DNA from: Mariniphaga sp040772505
GTDB lineage: Bacteria; Bacteroidota; Bacteroidia; Bacteroidales; Prolixibacteraceae
Assembly (NCBI GenBank): GCA_040772505.1
Contig: JAXGYA010000006.1
Location: forward strand, 1 to 64,000
Length of the DNA: 64,000 nucleotides
Direction of reading: 5' to 3'
Positions 43,893-52,901 of this stretch are shown here, one piece after another. The notes under the pieces were generated by a model, which worked only from the letters and a program-made list of their open reading frames with translations, did no database searches and was not told the DNA's origin. A program made the position numbers and the translations under genes. Position 1 is the first letter of the stretch. Each line of letters begins with the position of its first letter.

Positions 43893-45731
43893 ATGAAAAC
43901 CAATCTGTTAGCACTCTTAGCTTATATGCTATTGTGGTTCTTCACGGGGTGCAGTGCCGATATTTATGTGTCGCCTGAAGGAAACGATTCCAATCCGGGT
44001 TCATTTCGGAAACCGTTTGCTACGATTCAAAAGGCAATCGAATCAGCGGAAACTTCATTTGGCAAAAAATCTCAAAGAGATTGCCGGATCTGGCTCGGCG
44101 ATGGAACCTATTTCATTGATAAACCGATTGAAATAGAATCTAAAAATCTAAAGAATTCATTAGGAAAATTGATTTTCAAAGCAATGCCGGGAGCAGAGCC
44201 TGAAATATCAGGCGGTGTGAAAATTGAAAATTGGCAAAGTGAAGAAGATGACTTGTGGAGAGCAGAGCTACCCAAATTTTTTGATAAAGAGCAGCTTCCC
44301 CGTGAGTTGTTTGTAGGAACCCGGCGGGCGGTGAGAGCAAGGTTTCCAAACGACGGTTTTTTACGTATTAAAAAGAGTGGGGAAGACCGGCGAACCAATT
44401 TTTATTTTGAAACTGGGAGTTTTCCGCAAATGGAAAACACAGAAAGCATAGAATTGGTTTTTCTGCATGACTGGTCAATCACAAGAATTGGAGTAAAAGA
44501 TATTGATTATGAGCAAAATAGACTTACTGCGATAGATACTATCGGCACCAGAGGACTTGCTTTTTTTAATATTGATGGATGGGAACCCAACCCGCGCTAT
44601 TTCATGGAAAATGCAATGGAATTTCTGGATGCCGATTATGAATGGTTTATCAACCCGGAGGATAGAACTGTTTTACTGAAACTGCCCGCACAATTCAATC
44701 CAAAAGATTTGGAAATTATCGTTCCCCTATCGCACGGATTGGTGCTACTCTCCGGCTCGGAAGAAAAGCCGTTGAAGAATATTCATTTTGAAGGCATTGC
44801 CTTCCGATATTCAGCCTGGAATATTCCACAAAAAGGTTATTGTGGCATACAAGCCTGCCATTTTGATCCACGTCCCGGGAATGGTGCCTGGAACGTGGTG
44901 CCGCCCGCTGTTATGGGGAAATGGCTGAAGGATTGCTCATTCAAAAATTGTGTTTTTGAGAACCTTGGCGGAAGCGGTATTTGGCTGGCTGATGGTTGCA
45001 GGAATTGCACCATTTCCGGTTCCCGGTTTGAAGATATTTCCGGAAACGGCATAATGATTGGCGAAGGGAGAGACCGGCTGGTGAATGGCGAAGAGTGGTG
45101 GAAATCAGTACAGGATCAGGTTGCATCGGAAAATGTCATTGGGCGCTGCACGATAACAGAATGTGGTAAACAGTTCTATGGTGCTGTTGGTGTTTGGTGC
45201 GGGTTCACTGCCGGAACCAAAATCAGAGACAACGAGATTTTTAATCTGCCCTATACCGGAATTTCCATCGGCTGGATGTGGAATCCAACTCCGACGCCAT
45301 GCCGCGAAAATACAATTGACGGTAATCACATCCACCACATTATGCAGAAACTCAGCGATGGCGGAGGAGTGTATATGCTTGGACTGCAGCCAGGAAGTAA
45401 AATTATCGACAATTTGATTCATGATGTCAGCCTGAATGCAGGCAGAGCTGAAAGTAACGGAATGTTTCTCGATGAAGGGACAACTGATGTGGTTGTGGCT
45501 AACAATATCATTTATAATATTGCCAAATCGCCGCTTCGCTTTCATCAGGCAACAACCAATCTCGTGAAAGAAAACTACCTTTTTTGTAAGGAGAATACAC
45601 TTCCCATTCAGTATAATGCCACTAATGCAGAAGATATTCAAAAAGTTGATAATCAAGTGTTTTATGACTCACAGCCCGAATTCAAAGAGAAACTGGAAAA
45701 GGTCGTTTCTGTTTGGAAATCAACCCGCTGA
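43893..45731 (+). CDS. Beta-helix carbohydrate-active lipoprotein
   Basis: A 612-residue secreted lipoprotein (lipobox Phe-Thr-Gly-Cys near residue 20). The N-terminal DUF1565-type segment DIYVSPEGNDSNPGSFRKPFATIQKAIESA is followed by GDGTYFIDKPIEIE and SGGVKIENW. The right-handed parallel beta-helix then covers roughly residues 300-590 (GGSGIWLADGCRNCTISGSRFEDISGNGIMIG). The layout fits GH141/GH120-like glycosidases. I cannot name the exact family or substrate. It is alone, with no SusCD nearby. A possible -7 box TATATTTG lies at 43809-43816. Confidence 0.7.
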   Translation: MKTNLLALLAYMLLWFFTGCSADIYVSPEGNDSNPGSFRKPFATIQKAIESAETSFGKKSQRDCRIWLGDGTYFIDKPIEIESKNLKNSLGKLIFKAMPGAEPEISGGVKIENWQSEEDDLWRAELPKFFDKEQLPRELFVGTRRAVRARFPNDGFLRIKKSGEDRRTNFYFETGSFPQMENTESIELVFLHDWSITRIGVKDIDYEQNRLTAIDTIGTRGLAFFNIDGWEPNPRYFMENAMEFLDADYEWFINPEDRTVLLKLPAQFNPKDLEIIVPLSHGLVLLSGSEEKPLKNIHFEGIAFRYSAWNIPQKGYCGIQACHFDPRPGNGAWNVVPPAVMGKWLKDCSFKNCVFENLGGSGIWLADGCRNCTISGSRFEDISGNGIMIGEGRDRLVNGEEWWKSVQDQVASENVIGRCTITECGKQFYGAVGVWCGFTAGTKIRDNEIFNLPYTGISIGWMWNPTPTPCRENTIDGNHIHHIMQKLSDGGGVYMLGLQPGSKIIDNLIHDVSLNAGRAESNGMFLDEGTTDVVVANNIIYNIAKSPLRFHQATTNLVKENYLFCKENTLPIQYNATNAEDIQKVDNQVFYDSQPEFKEKLEKVVSVWKSTR

Positions 45732-45793
45732 AATTGAAATTTTAATAAACATTATCTCTCTCTATTTGTTTTTTTGACTGAGAAAAACATTTA

Positions 45794-46333
45794 GTGATGA
45801 AAAAAATAATTTTGATTCTAAGTATGATAACCGTTTCAGGTGGAATTTCGGCCCAAAAATCGTTTTACGATTTTGTTGTAAACGACATTGAAGGAAAACC
45901 TTTTGATTTTTCAACATTGAAAGGAAAAAAGGTGCTGATAGTCAACACTGCATCTAAATGTGGATTTACGCCACAGTATGAGCAGCTTCAGCAATTATAT
46001 GAAAATTGGGGTGGAGATAAGTTTGTTATTATCGGTTTTCCTGCAAATAATTTTAAAAGCCAGGAGCCCGGCACAAATTCAGAAATCGCACAGTTTTGCC
46101 AAATGAATTATGGTGTTTCTTTCCCCATGATGTCAAAGATTTCGGTGAAGGGAGATGACATGCATCCACTCTATAAATGGCTGACCTCCAAATCAGAAAA
46201 TGGAGTGATGGATTCAGAAGTGCACTGGAATTTTCAAAAATATCTCATTGATGAGAACGGAAAGCTGGTCGATATGGTTGAGTCCAGGGTGAAACCTGAT
46301 GACAAAAGAATTGTGGACTGGGTAAAAGAATAA
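45794..46333 (+). CDS. Exported thiol (glutathione-type) peroxidase
   Basis: A 179-residue peroxidase with a signal peptide (MMKKIILILSMITVSGGISAQ), so periplasmic. The peroxidatic Cys is in NTASKCGFTPQY near residue 55; a likely resolving Cys is in IAQFCQMNYG; the conserved Trp-Asn pair is in HWNFQKYL. The usual Gln of the catalytic tetrad (in the typical CNQFGGQEPG) is replaced by Asn in PANNFKSQEPG. Such enzymes generally use thioredoxin rather than glutathione. It lies 62 bases after the beta-helix gene. Confidence 0.88.
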   Translation: MMKKIILILSMITVSGGISAQKSFYDFVVNDIEGKPFDFSTLKGKKVLIVNTASKCGFTPQYEQLQQLYENWGGDKFVIIGFPANNFKSQEPGTNSEIAQFCQMNYGVSFPMMSKISVKGDDMHPLYKWLTSKSENGVMDSEVHWNFQKYLIDENGKLVDMVESRVKPDDKRIVDWVKE

Positions 46334-46509
46334 TTTTGCACCACTGTTAATTTATAACAACACTTTTAAATCTTCTTAATCTCCTGTTAGTTTTTATAAG
46401 CAGTAAATAAATAAGCTTCAAAAATTCGTTCATAAAGCGATTCCCTCTATCTTAGCTGACTCATTAAATCATAAGGAGCAAACCACTCTTTTTTATTAAA
46501 TATGCAGTT

Positions 46510-47670
46510 ATGAAGCGTTTATTTTCCAATTTACTGTTTAAGGTTTTCTTAGCCATTGTTTTGGGAATTGTTTTTGGCCTTTATTTCCCTGAATCTGTAA
46601 ATAGAATTTTTGCCACTTTTAACGCTCTCTTTAGTCAGTTTTTAAACTTTGCAATTCCCCTAATCATAATGGGGTTGATTATGCCAGCCATATCAGATTT
46701 GGGAGGAGGGGCAGGAAAACTACTCTTACTGACTACTGCTATTGCTTACGGCTCCACGCTTTTTTCAGGTTTTATGACCTATTTTACCACTTTGGGTATT
46801 TTCTCATCACTCCTGGCATCTCATGCCGATAAAACGGCCCAAATAGCTGAAACCGCAAAAGAATTAGCGCCCTATTTTACAATCACTATCCCGGTAGTTT
46901 TAGATGTAATGACAGCTCTGGTATTGGCGTTTGTAATTGGGTTAGGACTGGCTTATCAGGAAAAATCAACCTTAAAATTAGTAGTTAAAGATTTTCAAAT
47001 AATTATAATGCAGCTCATTGAGAAGGTTATTGTGCCACTATTGCCGTTATTTATATTTGGCATATTTGCAAATATGTCTTTTACCGGGAAAGTGTACTCA
47101 ATACTCTCTGTATTTGTAAACATCATCGGTGTTATTTTTGCCTTGCACATCATCCTGTTGCTGCTGCAATATACGGTTACGGGAATCCTTGTAAAAAAGA
47201 ACCCGTTACGCTTATTAGCTACCATGATGCCTGCTTATTTTACAGCTTTGGGGACGCAGTCCTCCGCTGCCACTATTCCGGTGACTTTAAAGCAAACGCT
47301 GAAAAATGGCGTCTCTGAAAAAGTTGCAGGTTTTGTGATTCCGCTATGTGCGACCATTCACCTATCGGGGAGTGTTATGAAAATTACAGCATGCGCAATG
47401 GCGATAATGATTTTAGAAGGGGTGCCCTTTAGTTTCACCCTTTTTGCAGGTTTTATTTTTATGTTGGGAATAGCGATGGTTGCTGCACCTGGTGTTCCGG
47501 GTGGTGCGATTATGGCCGCCATAGGTATCTTGCAATCTATGTTGGGATTTAATGAAGAGATGATAGGCTTAATGATAGCACTTTATATTGCTATGGATAG
47601 CTTTGGAACAGCCTGCAATGTTACGGGAGATGGCGCCATCGCACTTGTGATCAATAAAATAACTAAATAA
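46510..47670 (+). CDS. Dicarboxylate/amino acid:cation symporter (DAACS)
   Basis: A 386-residue membrane transporter of the SDF/GltP family. Helical hairpins and landmarks are GLIMPAISDLGGGAGKLLLL, the serine-rich hairpin TALGTQSSAATIPVTLKQ, PLCATIHLSGSVMKI, and the C-terminal GVPGGAIMAAIGILQSMLGF and DSFGTACNVTGDGAIALVINK. It is shorter than GltP but contains the full substrate-binding core. Glutamate, aspartate or C4-dicarboxylates are likely substrates; no neighbour narrows the choice. Confidence 0.88.
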   Translation: MKRLFSNLLFKVFLAIVLGIVFGLYFPESVNRIFATFNALFSQFLNFAIPLIIMGLIMPAISDLGGGAGKLLLLTTAIAYGSTLFSGFMTYFTTLGIFSSLLASHADKTAQIAETAKELAPYFTITIPVVLDVMTALVLAFVIGLGLAYQEKSTLKLVVKDFQIIIMQLIEKVIVPLLPLFIFGIFANMSFTGKVYSILSVFVNIIGVIFALHIILLLLQYTVTGILVKKNPLRLLATMMPAYFTALGTQSSAATIPVTLKQTLKNGVSEKVAGFVIPLCATIHLSGSVMKITACAMAIMILEGVPFSFTLFAGFIFMLGIAMVAAPGVPGGAIMAAIGILQSMLGFNEEMIGLMIALYIAMDSFGTACNVTGDGAIALVINKITK

Positions 47671-47797
47671 CTATACTACTACTACGAGCTTAAGCCTCAG
47701 AAAGTAAAAGGTTGGAACATCCCTCCGTAACAGAACAACAGATTATTTAAAACTGCTGAAACTATTTTTCTGTATGAGATAAAATATGAAGTTTTAT

Positions 47798-47805
47798 TAC
47801 ATTTG
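47798..47805 (+). promoter_or_regulatory. -7 box TACATTTG of bfr
   Basis: TACATTTG fits TAnnTTTG and ends 32 bases before the ATG at 47838, predicting a leader of roughly 25 bases. Confidence 0.5.
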
Positions 47806-47837
47806 CCTTTATATAAATTTTAAAAAATTCAACTGAA

Positions 47838-48320
47838 ATGAAAGAAAAGAGTATCGAATTATTAAATGCGGCAGTTGCCGACGAACTTCTGGCAGTTCAC
47901 CAGTATATGTATTTCCATTTTCATTGCGATGATCAGGGATACAATCTGCTGGCAAATTTATTTAGACGCACATCCATTGAAGAGATGGTTCATGTGGAAA
48001 AACTGGCTGAACGCATCATTTTTCTCAAAGGCGATGTGGACATGAAACTTTCCGGTAAGGTGAAACAGATTCAGGATGTTAAGGAGATGTTGAAAATTGC
48101 GGCACAAATGGAGGAATCCAGTGCAAAGGACTATAACAACTGGGCAAACGAATGTGCAAAAAATGCCGATGCGGTGTCCAAGCAACTTTTTGAATCTTTA
48201 GTGGGAGATGAGGAGAGGCATTTTGATCAGTTTGACGATGAGATTGAAAACCTGGGCAGGTTTGGAGATAATTATCTGGCACTTCAGTCCATTGAACGAA
48301 GTAAAAAAATCAGTGGCTGA
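47838..48320 (+). CDS. bfr: Bacterioferritin
   Basis: A 160-residue iron-storage four-helix protein. The ferroxidase ligands are visible in order: Glu of ADELLAVHQY, Glu and His of SIEEMVHVEKLAER, Glu of MEESSAKDY, and Glu and His of GDEERHFDQFD. The Met of IEEM aligns with the haem-ligating Met52 of E. coli Bfr, so haem binding is possible. Bfr cages store iron and limit Fenton chemistry. A likely promoter lies just upstream; a Fur box was not identified. Confidence 0.87.
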   Translation: MKEKSIELLNAAVADELLAVHQYMYFHFHCDDQGYNLLANLFRRTSIEEMVHVEKLAERIIFLKGDVDMKLSGKVKQIQDVKEMLKIAAQMEESSAKDYNNWANECAKNADAVSKQLFESLVGDEERHFDQFDDEIENLGRFGDNYLALQSIERSKKISG

Positions 48321-48411
48321 GCAAAAGGCTGATATATAGGCACTTCTGTCCGATCTAAAAATAACATTCGCAATTTATCCGGTTGAATTTACTTTTCCAT
48401 GAATATTTTTC

Positions 48412-48419
48412 TATTTTTG
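48412..48419 (+). promoter_or_regulatory. -7 box TATTTTTG of the PUR-domain gene
   Basis: TATTTTTG fits TAnnTTTG and lies 31 bases before the ATG at 48451. Confidence 0.5.
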
Positions 48420-48450
48420 GTCTTGAAAACAAAAACCGAAAATTGATAGC

Positions 48451-48807
48451 ATGGAAAGAGCTGACGAAAGGAGAGAAAAAAAGGAACAGGAATACGTCGT
48501 CCATGAGGAAATCTTCTCCAGAACCATCAGGGCAGGTAAGCGCACCTATTTTTTCGATGTGAAAAACACGCGTAATAATGAATATTACCTGACCATCACC
48601 GAGAGTAAAAGAAAATTTATCGAACCCGGAAATTTCAGGTATGAAAAGCACAAACTGTTTTTGTACGGTGAAGATTTTGATAAATTCTCTGAAACCCTGG
48701 AAGAGGTAATTCGATTTATTCGCAAAAATCAACCGGAAATATCTGAAGGAGAAGAGCCGATAGCCGCAATGGAGCCAGATAAAAAAATGCCGGAAAATGA
48801 GTTATAG
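48451..48807 (+). CDS. PUR-domain (DUF3276) nucleic-acid-binding protein
   Basis: A 118-residue basic/acidic protein with a single PUR repeat (about residues 20-90: FSRTIRAGKRTYFFDVKNTRNNEYYLTITESKR and KLFLYGEDFDKFSETLEEVIRFI). Bacterial PUR proteins of Bacteroidota and spirochaetes (BpuR type) bind single-stranded DNA or RNA and can regulate gene expression. The acidic C-terminal tail is not part of the fold. Stand-alone gene. Confidence 0.83.
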   Translation: MERADERREKKEQEYVVHEEIFSRTIRAGKRTYFFDVKNTRNNEYYLTITESKRKFIEPGNFRYEKHKLFLYGEDFDKFSETLEEVIRFIRKNQPEISEGEEPIAAMEPDKKMPENEL

Positions 48808-49051
48808 CATCACAGTAAATTATATTTAATTTACATTTACATACAACAAGTGTGTTGCTCTAACCTTTGCAGTGGTAAATTGTAAATGCTGTGTGAATTT
48901 AATTTCTTCAGAATTTTCTGTTTTCCATTAATTCAACAACTTTAAACCATCCTCATTATCACTCTTAATTGGTAATTCATTCCGCGAGAACCTGTTTTTG
49001 GGAAATGCCGGATTCCAAAAAAATTATTTATTTTGACCAAAAATGTGAGAG

Positions 49052-49699
49052 ATGCGAAAAAAAGAGCTTTTTGAATATGTTATCCGTTACTTTCAGAAGA
49101 CTATGCCCGTAGCTGAAACGGAGCTGGAATATGAAAATCCATTCCAACTGATTGTTGCTGTAATACTTTCGGCGCAGTGTACCGACAAACGGGTAAACCT
49201 GATTACTCCGGAGCTTTTAAAACGCTATCCAACCCCTGAAAAAATGGCAGAAGCTGAACCTGCCGAAGTTTTCGAGTACATTAAAAGCTGCTCCTATCCA
49301 AATAATAAGTCAAAGCATCTTGTGGGTATGGCTCAAAAACTATTGGAACTTTTCGACGGAAAGGTTCCTGAAGATGTGAGCGACTTGCAAAAGCTTCCTG
49401 GAGTTGGCCGTAAAACGGCAAACGTGATTGCTTCGGTTGTTTATCACAAGCCTGCATTAGCTGTTGACACCCACGTGTTCAGGGTATCTGCCCGCATTGG
49501 GTTGACTACCAATGCCAAAACGCCATTGGCTGCAGAGAAGCAACTGTTGAAATATATTCCCGAAGATTTGGTTTCCATCGCACATCACTGGCTGATTCTG
49601 CATGGCAGATATGTTTGTGTGGCACGAAAACCCAAGTGCGAAATTTGCGGACTCCGCCCGGTCTGCAAATATTACAAGGAGTTAGATAAAGGCAATTAA
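49052..49699 (+). CDS. nth: Endonuclease III
   Basis: A 215-residue DNA glycosylase/AP lyase for oxidised pyrimidines. The helix-hairpin-helix is LPGVGRKTANVI with catalytic Lys, the catalytic Asp is in AVDTHVFRV, and the C-terminal [4Fe-4S] loop is C-x6-C-x2-C-x5-C (CVARKPKCEICGLRPVC). All catalytic residues are present. Its 3' end overlaps the convergent ZIP gene by 18 bases. Confidence 0.94.
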   Translation: MRKKELFEYVIRYFQKTMPVAETELEYENPFQLIVAVILSAQCTDKRVNLITPELLKRYPTPEKMAEAEPAEVFEYIKSCSYPNNKSKHLVGMAQKLLELFDGKVPEDVSDLQKLPGVGRKTANVIASVVYHKPALAVDTHVFRVSARIGLTTNAKTPLAAEKQLLKYIPEDLVSIAHHWLILHGRYVCVARKPKCEICGLRPVCKYYKELDKGN

Positions 49700-50500
49700 A
49701 CTCACAGCCATGAAGGCCATGCCGGCAATCAGCCCGTAAACAGCCCAGTGGTGCTCACCAAATTCCTTGGCTGAAGGAAGTAACTCATCAAGTGAAATGA
49801 ACACCATGATGCCGGCAACCGCTGCCATGATTGATGCAAAAAATACCTCAGAATCGCCCGATTCAATAAATTGAAATAGAATCAGGTAAGCCAAAATTGC
49901 ACCTGCCGGCTCGGCAACTCCCGAAAGGAAAGAGTACCAGAATGCTTTTCGGCGATTTCCCGTTGCATAATAAATGGGCACTGAAACGGCAATCCCCTCC
50001 GGGATGTTGTGGATAGCAATCGCAATGGCAATGGCAATTCCGATGGAAGGGTCGTGCAGGGCTGTCATAAAAGTGGCAATTCCTTCGGGAAAGTTGTGGA
50101 TGGCAACAACAAGAGCTGTAAAAATACCTGTCCGGTAGAGTCTGTTGTTCTTCTTAGTTATTTTTTGGGACATATCCTCCACCGAACGAACTTCATGCGG
50201 ATTTTCAAAGGAAGGGATAAACTTATCAATGATGGCGATAAGAAAGATGCCTCCGAAAAAGGCGATTGCCGTGTAAATTGATCCGGAGAATTCACCAAAC
50301 CGGCTGCAGAAAATGTTTTCAGCTTCGGCAAGAATTTCCACAAAAGAGATATAAATCATCACTCCTGCTGAAAAACCAAGAGAAACGGACAGCAGTTTTG
50401 CATTTGTCCGCCGGGCAAGAAGCGCTATAGCGCTACCAATCCCGGTAGAGAGTCCGGCAAATGTGGTGAGCAGAAATGCATGTAGAATTTTAATGTCCAT
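49682..50500 (-). CDS. zupT: ZIP-family zinc transporter
   Basis: A 272-residue membrane transporter for Zn2+ and related cations. The start at 50500 (MDIKILHAFLLTTFAGLSTG) matches other ZupT proteins; an open frame continues upstream to 50581 but adds 27 non-hydrophobic residues and is unlikely to be translated. The two metal-binding motifs are AIHNFPEGIATFMTAL in helix IV and AIHNIPEGIAVSVP in helix V. It is convergent with nth, overlapping by 18 bases. There is no Zur box that I can identify. Confidence 0.86.
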   Translation of the reverse strand: MDIKILHAFLLTTFAGLSTGIGSAIALLARRTNAKLLSVSLGFSAGVMIYISFVEILAEAENIFCSRFGEFSGSIYTAIAFFGGIFLIAIIDKFIPSFENPHEVRSVEDMSQKITKKNNRLYRTGIFTALVVAIHNFPEGIATFMTALHDPSIGIAIAIAIAIHNIPEGIAVSVPIYYATGNRRKAFWYSFLSGVAEPAGAILAYLILFQFIESGDSEVFFASIMAAVAGIMVFISLDELLPSAKEFGEHHWAVYGLIAGMAFMAVSLIAFI

Positions 50501-50666
50501 TAATAATGTTGCATTTAGAGAGCAAAAATAGTAAAAAAGGGAAAAGTGAGGTGCAAAATTGACAGAACCTGAATTTAACATACATTCGTAATGGTATGAA
50601 TTGAAATATTTTACGCTCTTCGTTTTTTCTTTGCCATAATTGCTTTAAATTATAGCTCAAACTGAT

Positions 50667-50674
50667 TATTTTTG
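50667..50674 (+). promoter_or_regulatory. -7 box TATTTTTG of the M3 peptidase gene
   Basis: TATTTTTG fits TAnnTTTG and lies 30 bases before the ATG at 50705. Confidence 0.5.
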
Positions 50675-50704
50675 TACTTTTAAAAAAATTAAAAATTAAA
50701 AAAA

Positions 50705-52819
50705 ATGAACAGAGTTTTAATTTTTTTCTATGTGGCAGGTATATTTTTAACCTCATGCCAAAATCAGAAAAAAGAATCACAAGTTGACATGGAAAATCCT
50801 TTTTTTAAAGAATGGACAACACCTTACGGCGTACCTCCGTTTGATGAAATCAAAATTGAGCATTACCTTCCGGCGCTGAAAGAGGGTATTGAACAGCACG
50901 AGGCAGAAATTGATGCCATTCTTGCCAACAAAGATGAGCCAACCTTTGAAAATACCATCCTGACGTTTGACAAGTCAGGCAAATTATTGAGCAAGGTTAC
51001 AGGCACATTTTATCCTCTAAATTCAGCCAACACAAACGACAAGATGCAGGAACTTGCACGGGAAGTTGCTCCCCTGATGACAAGGCATTATGATAATATT
51101 TCATTAAACCCTCTGCTTTTTGAAAGAATAAAAAGTATCTATGAGCGTCGAAATGAACTGGGGCTGGACAAGGAGCAGATGCGCGCCACCGAAAAGTATT
51201 ATGAAGATTTTGTTCGCGGCGGCGCCAATCTATCAAAGGAAAATCAGGAAAAACTCAGAGCACTCAATGAAGAGCTCTCTAAACTGAGTCTTCAGTTTGG
51301 CGAAAACCTGCTGGCAGAAACCAACCGTAATTTCAAACTGGTGATTGATGACAAGACCGGTCTGGAAGGGCTACCAGAGGATGTGATTGCCCGTGCAGCA
51401 GATGATGCTAAAGCATTTGGTGAGGAAGGGAAATGGGTTTTTACGCTGGCTAAACCCAGTATGCTTCCCTTTTTGCAGTATGCAAAAAACCGCGATTTGC
51501 GCGAAAAGCTCTATCGGGGTTACTTTATGCGGGGCGATAATGACAATGCCTTCGACAATAAAGAGGTCATTAAAAAAATAGTTAAACTCCGCGATGAAAA
51601 GGCTAAACTTTTGGGATTTGCCAACCATGCAGAGTTCATTATTGACATAAACATGGCCAAAACACCTGATGCTGTTTATGGGTTTTTGATGCAGCTGTGG
51701 AATCCGGCTATGGAGATGGCTAAGAAGGACTTAAAAGAGATGCAGGCTATAGCCGACAGCGAAGGTGCTGATTTCAAGCTTGCCTCATGGGACTGGTGGT
51801 ATTACAGCGAGAAACTTCGTAAACAAAAGTTTGATCTGGATGAAGAAGCACTTAAGCCCTATTTTAGTCTTGAAAATGCTAAAAAAGGATTGTTTCATGT
51901 GGTAGAAAAGCTGTATGGACTGAAGCTTGTACGGCGCGACTGGCCTACTTATCACGAAGAGGCAGAAGTGTATGAAGTATTGGAAGCAGATGGTTCCAAT
52001 TTAGGTGTCATGTATTTTGATTTTCATCCGCGCGACGGCAAAAGGGTGGGAGCGTGGTCAACCGGATTCCGAAGTGCCACTTGGCGTGATGGTGAGCGTA
52101 TTCCCCGCATAGGCTCCATTGTGATGAATTTCACCCGTCCGTCAGGAGACACCCCGGCGCTCCTGAGCTTCGAGGAAGTCACCACACTATTCCATGAATT
52201 TGGACATGCGTTGCACGGATTGTTTTCCGACGGACCTTATGACCGGACGGCCGGAAACGTACCCCGTGATTTTGTGGAGCTACCCTCTCAGGTGATGGAG
52301 CATTGGGCAGGCGAGCCTGAAGTGCTGAAAGTGTATGCATTACATTATCAGACCAGCGAACCAATTCCGGACGAACTCATTGAAAAACTGGAAAAAAGCA
52401 GCACTTTCAATCAGGGATTTGCAACCGTAGAGTTTGTGGCAGCTGCCCTGTTGGATATGGATTTTCATACAGCAAAAAATCCGGTAATTGCCGATGTTCG
52501 TGCTTTTGAACAAGAATCCATGAAAATAATCGGTTTAATAGATGAGATTTTACCAAGATACCGCAGTACCTATTTCTCGCATATTTTCAGCGGCGGATAC
52601 TCTGCCGGCTATTACGTTTATTATTGGGCAGGCGTACTCGACACCGACGCTTTTTATGCCTTTAAGGAAACCGGAGATATTTTCAATCCGGAGGTGGCTG
52701 CCAGGTTCCGTACGCTGCTTGAAAAATGCGGTGCCGACGATGGAATGGTGGTTTATAAAAATTTCAGAGGCAAAGAGCCGTCCATCGAACCTTACCTGAT
52801 AATGAAAGGTTTGAAATAG
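50705..52819 (+). CDS. dcp: M3-family peptidyl-dipeptidase (Dcp-type), lipoprotein
   Basis: A 704-residue zinc metallopeptidase that removes dipeptides or cleaves short peptides. A lipobox (Leu-Thr-Ser-Cys near residue 18) predicts a membrane-anchored envelope protein. The zinc motif is FHEFGHALHG near residue 496, with the downstream Glu in the DFVELPSQVMEHWA segment typical of M3 enzymes. FNQGFATVEFVAAALLDMDFH and the C-terminal YSAGYYVYYWAGVLD are family landmarks. Full length for Dcp. It is followed by a perfect palindrome. Confidence 0.9.
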   Translation: MNRVLIFFYVAGIFLTSCQNQKKESQVDMENPFFKEWTTPYGVPPFDEIKIEHYLPALKEGIEQHEAEIDAILANKDEPTFENTILTFDKSGKLLSKVTGTFYPLNSANTNDKMQELAREVAPLMTRHYDNISLNPLLFERIKSIYERRNELGLDKEQMRATEKYYEDFVRGGANLSKENQEKLRALNEELSKLSLQFGENLLAETNRNFKLVIDDKTGLEGLPEDVIARAADDAKAFGEEGKWVFTLAKPSMLPFLQYAKNRDLREKLYRGYFMRGDNDNAFDNKEVIKKIVKLRDEKAKLLGFANHAEFIIDINMAKTPDAVYGFLMQLWNPAMEMAKKDLKEMQAIADSEGADFKLASWDWWYYSEKLRKQKFDLDEEALKPYFSLENAKKGLFHVVEKLYGLKLVRRDWPTYHEEAEVYEVLEADGSNLGVMYFDFHPRDGKRVGAWSTGFRSATWRDGERIPRIGSIVMNFTRPSGDTPALLSFEEVTTLFHEFGHALHGLFSDGPYDRTAGNVPRDFVELPSQVMEHWAGEPEVLKVYALHYQTSEPIPDELIEKLEKSSTFNQGFATVEFVAAALLDMDFHTAKNPVIADVRAFEQESMKIIGLIDEILPRYRSTYFSHIFSGGYSAGYYVYYWAGVLDTDAFYAFKETGDIFNPEVAARFRTLLEKCGADDGMVVYKNFRGKEPSIEPYLIMKGLK

Positions 52820-52822
52820 AAA

Positions 52823-52846
52823 TTAGCCTCCCCTTGGGGAGGCTAA
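52823..52846. terminator. Perfect hairpin after the M3 peptidase
   Basis: TTAGCCTCCCC and GGGGAGGCTAA form an 11-bp perfect stem with a TT loop, 3 bases after the stop codon. There is no following T run, so it may act as an mRNA-stabilising structure or a weak terminator. Confidence 0.55.
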
Positions 52847-52901
52847 CTCATCTCCAAAAGATAAGGACAGAGCACTGAATTTATTTTCAACGTAAAATGA
52901 A

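Noticed and set aside
43819..43893. 24-codon ORF overlapping the start of the beta-helix gene
   Set aside because: It would start before the transcription start predicted from the TATATTTG box at 43809-43816, and shows no conserved feature.
45105..45656. 183-codon minus frame inside the beta-helix gene
   Set aside because: Antisense shadow; the plus frame has a lipobox, a DUF1565-like start and beta-helix pattern.
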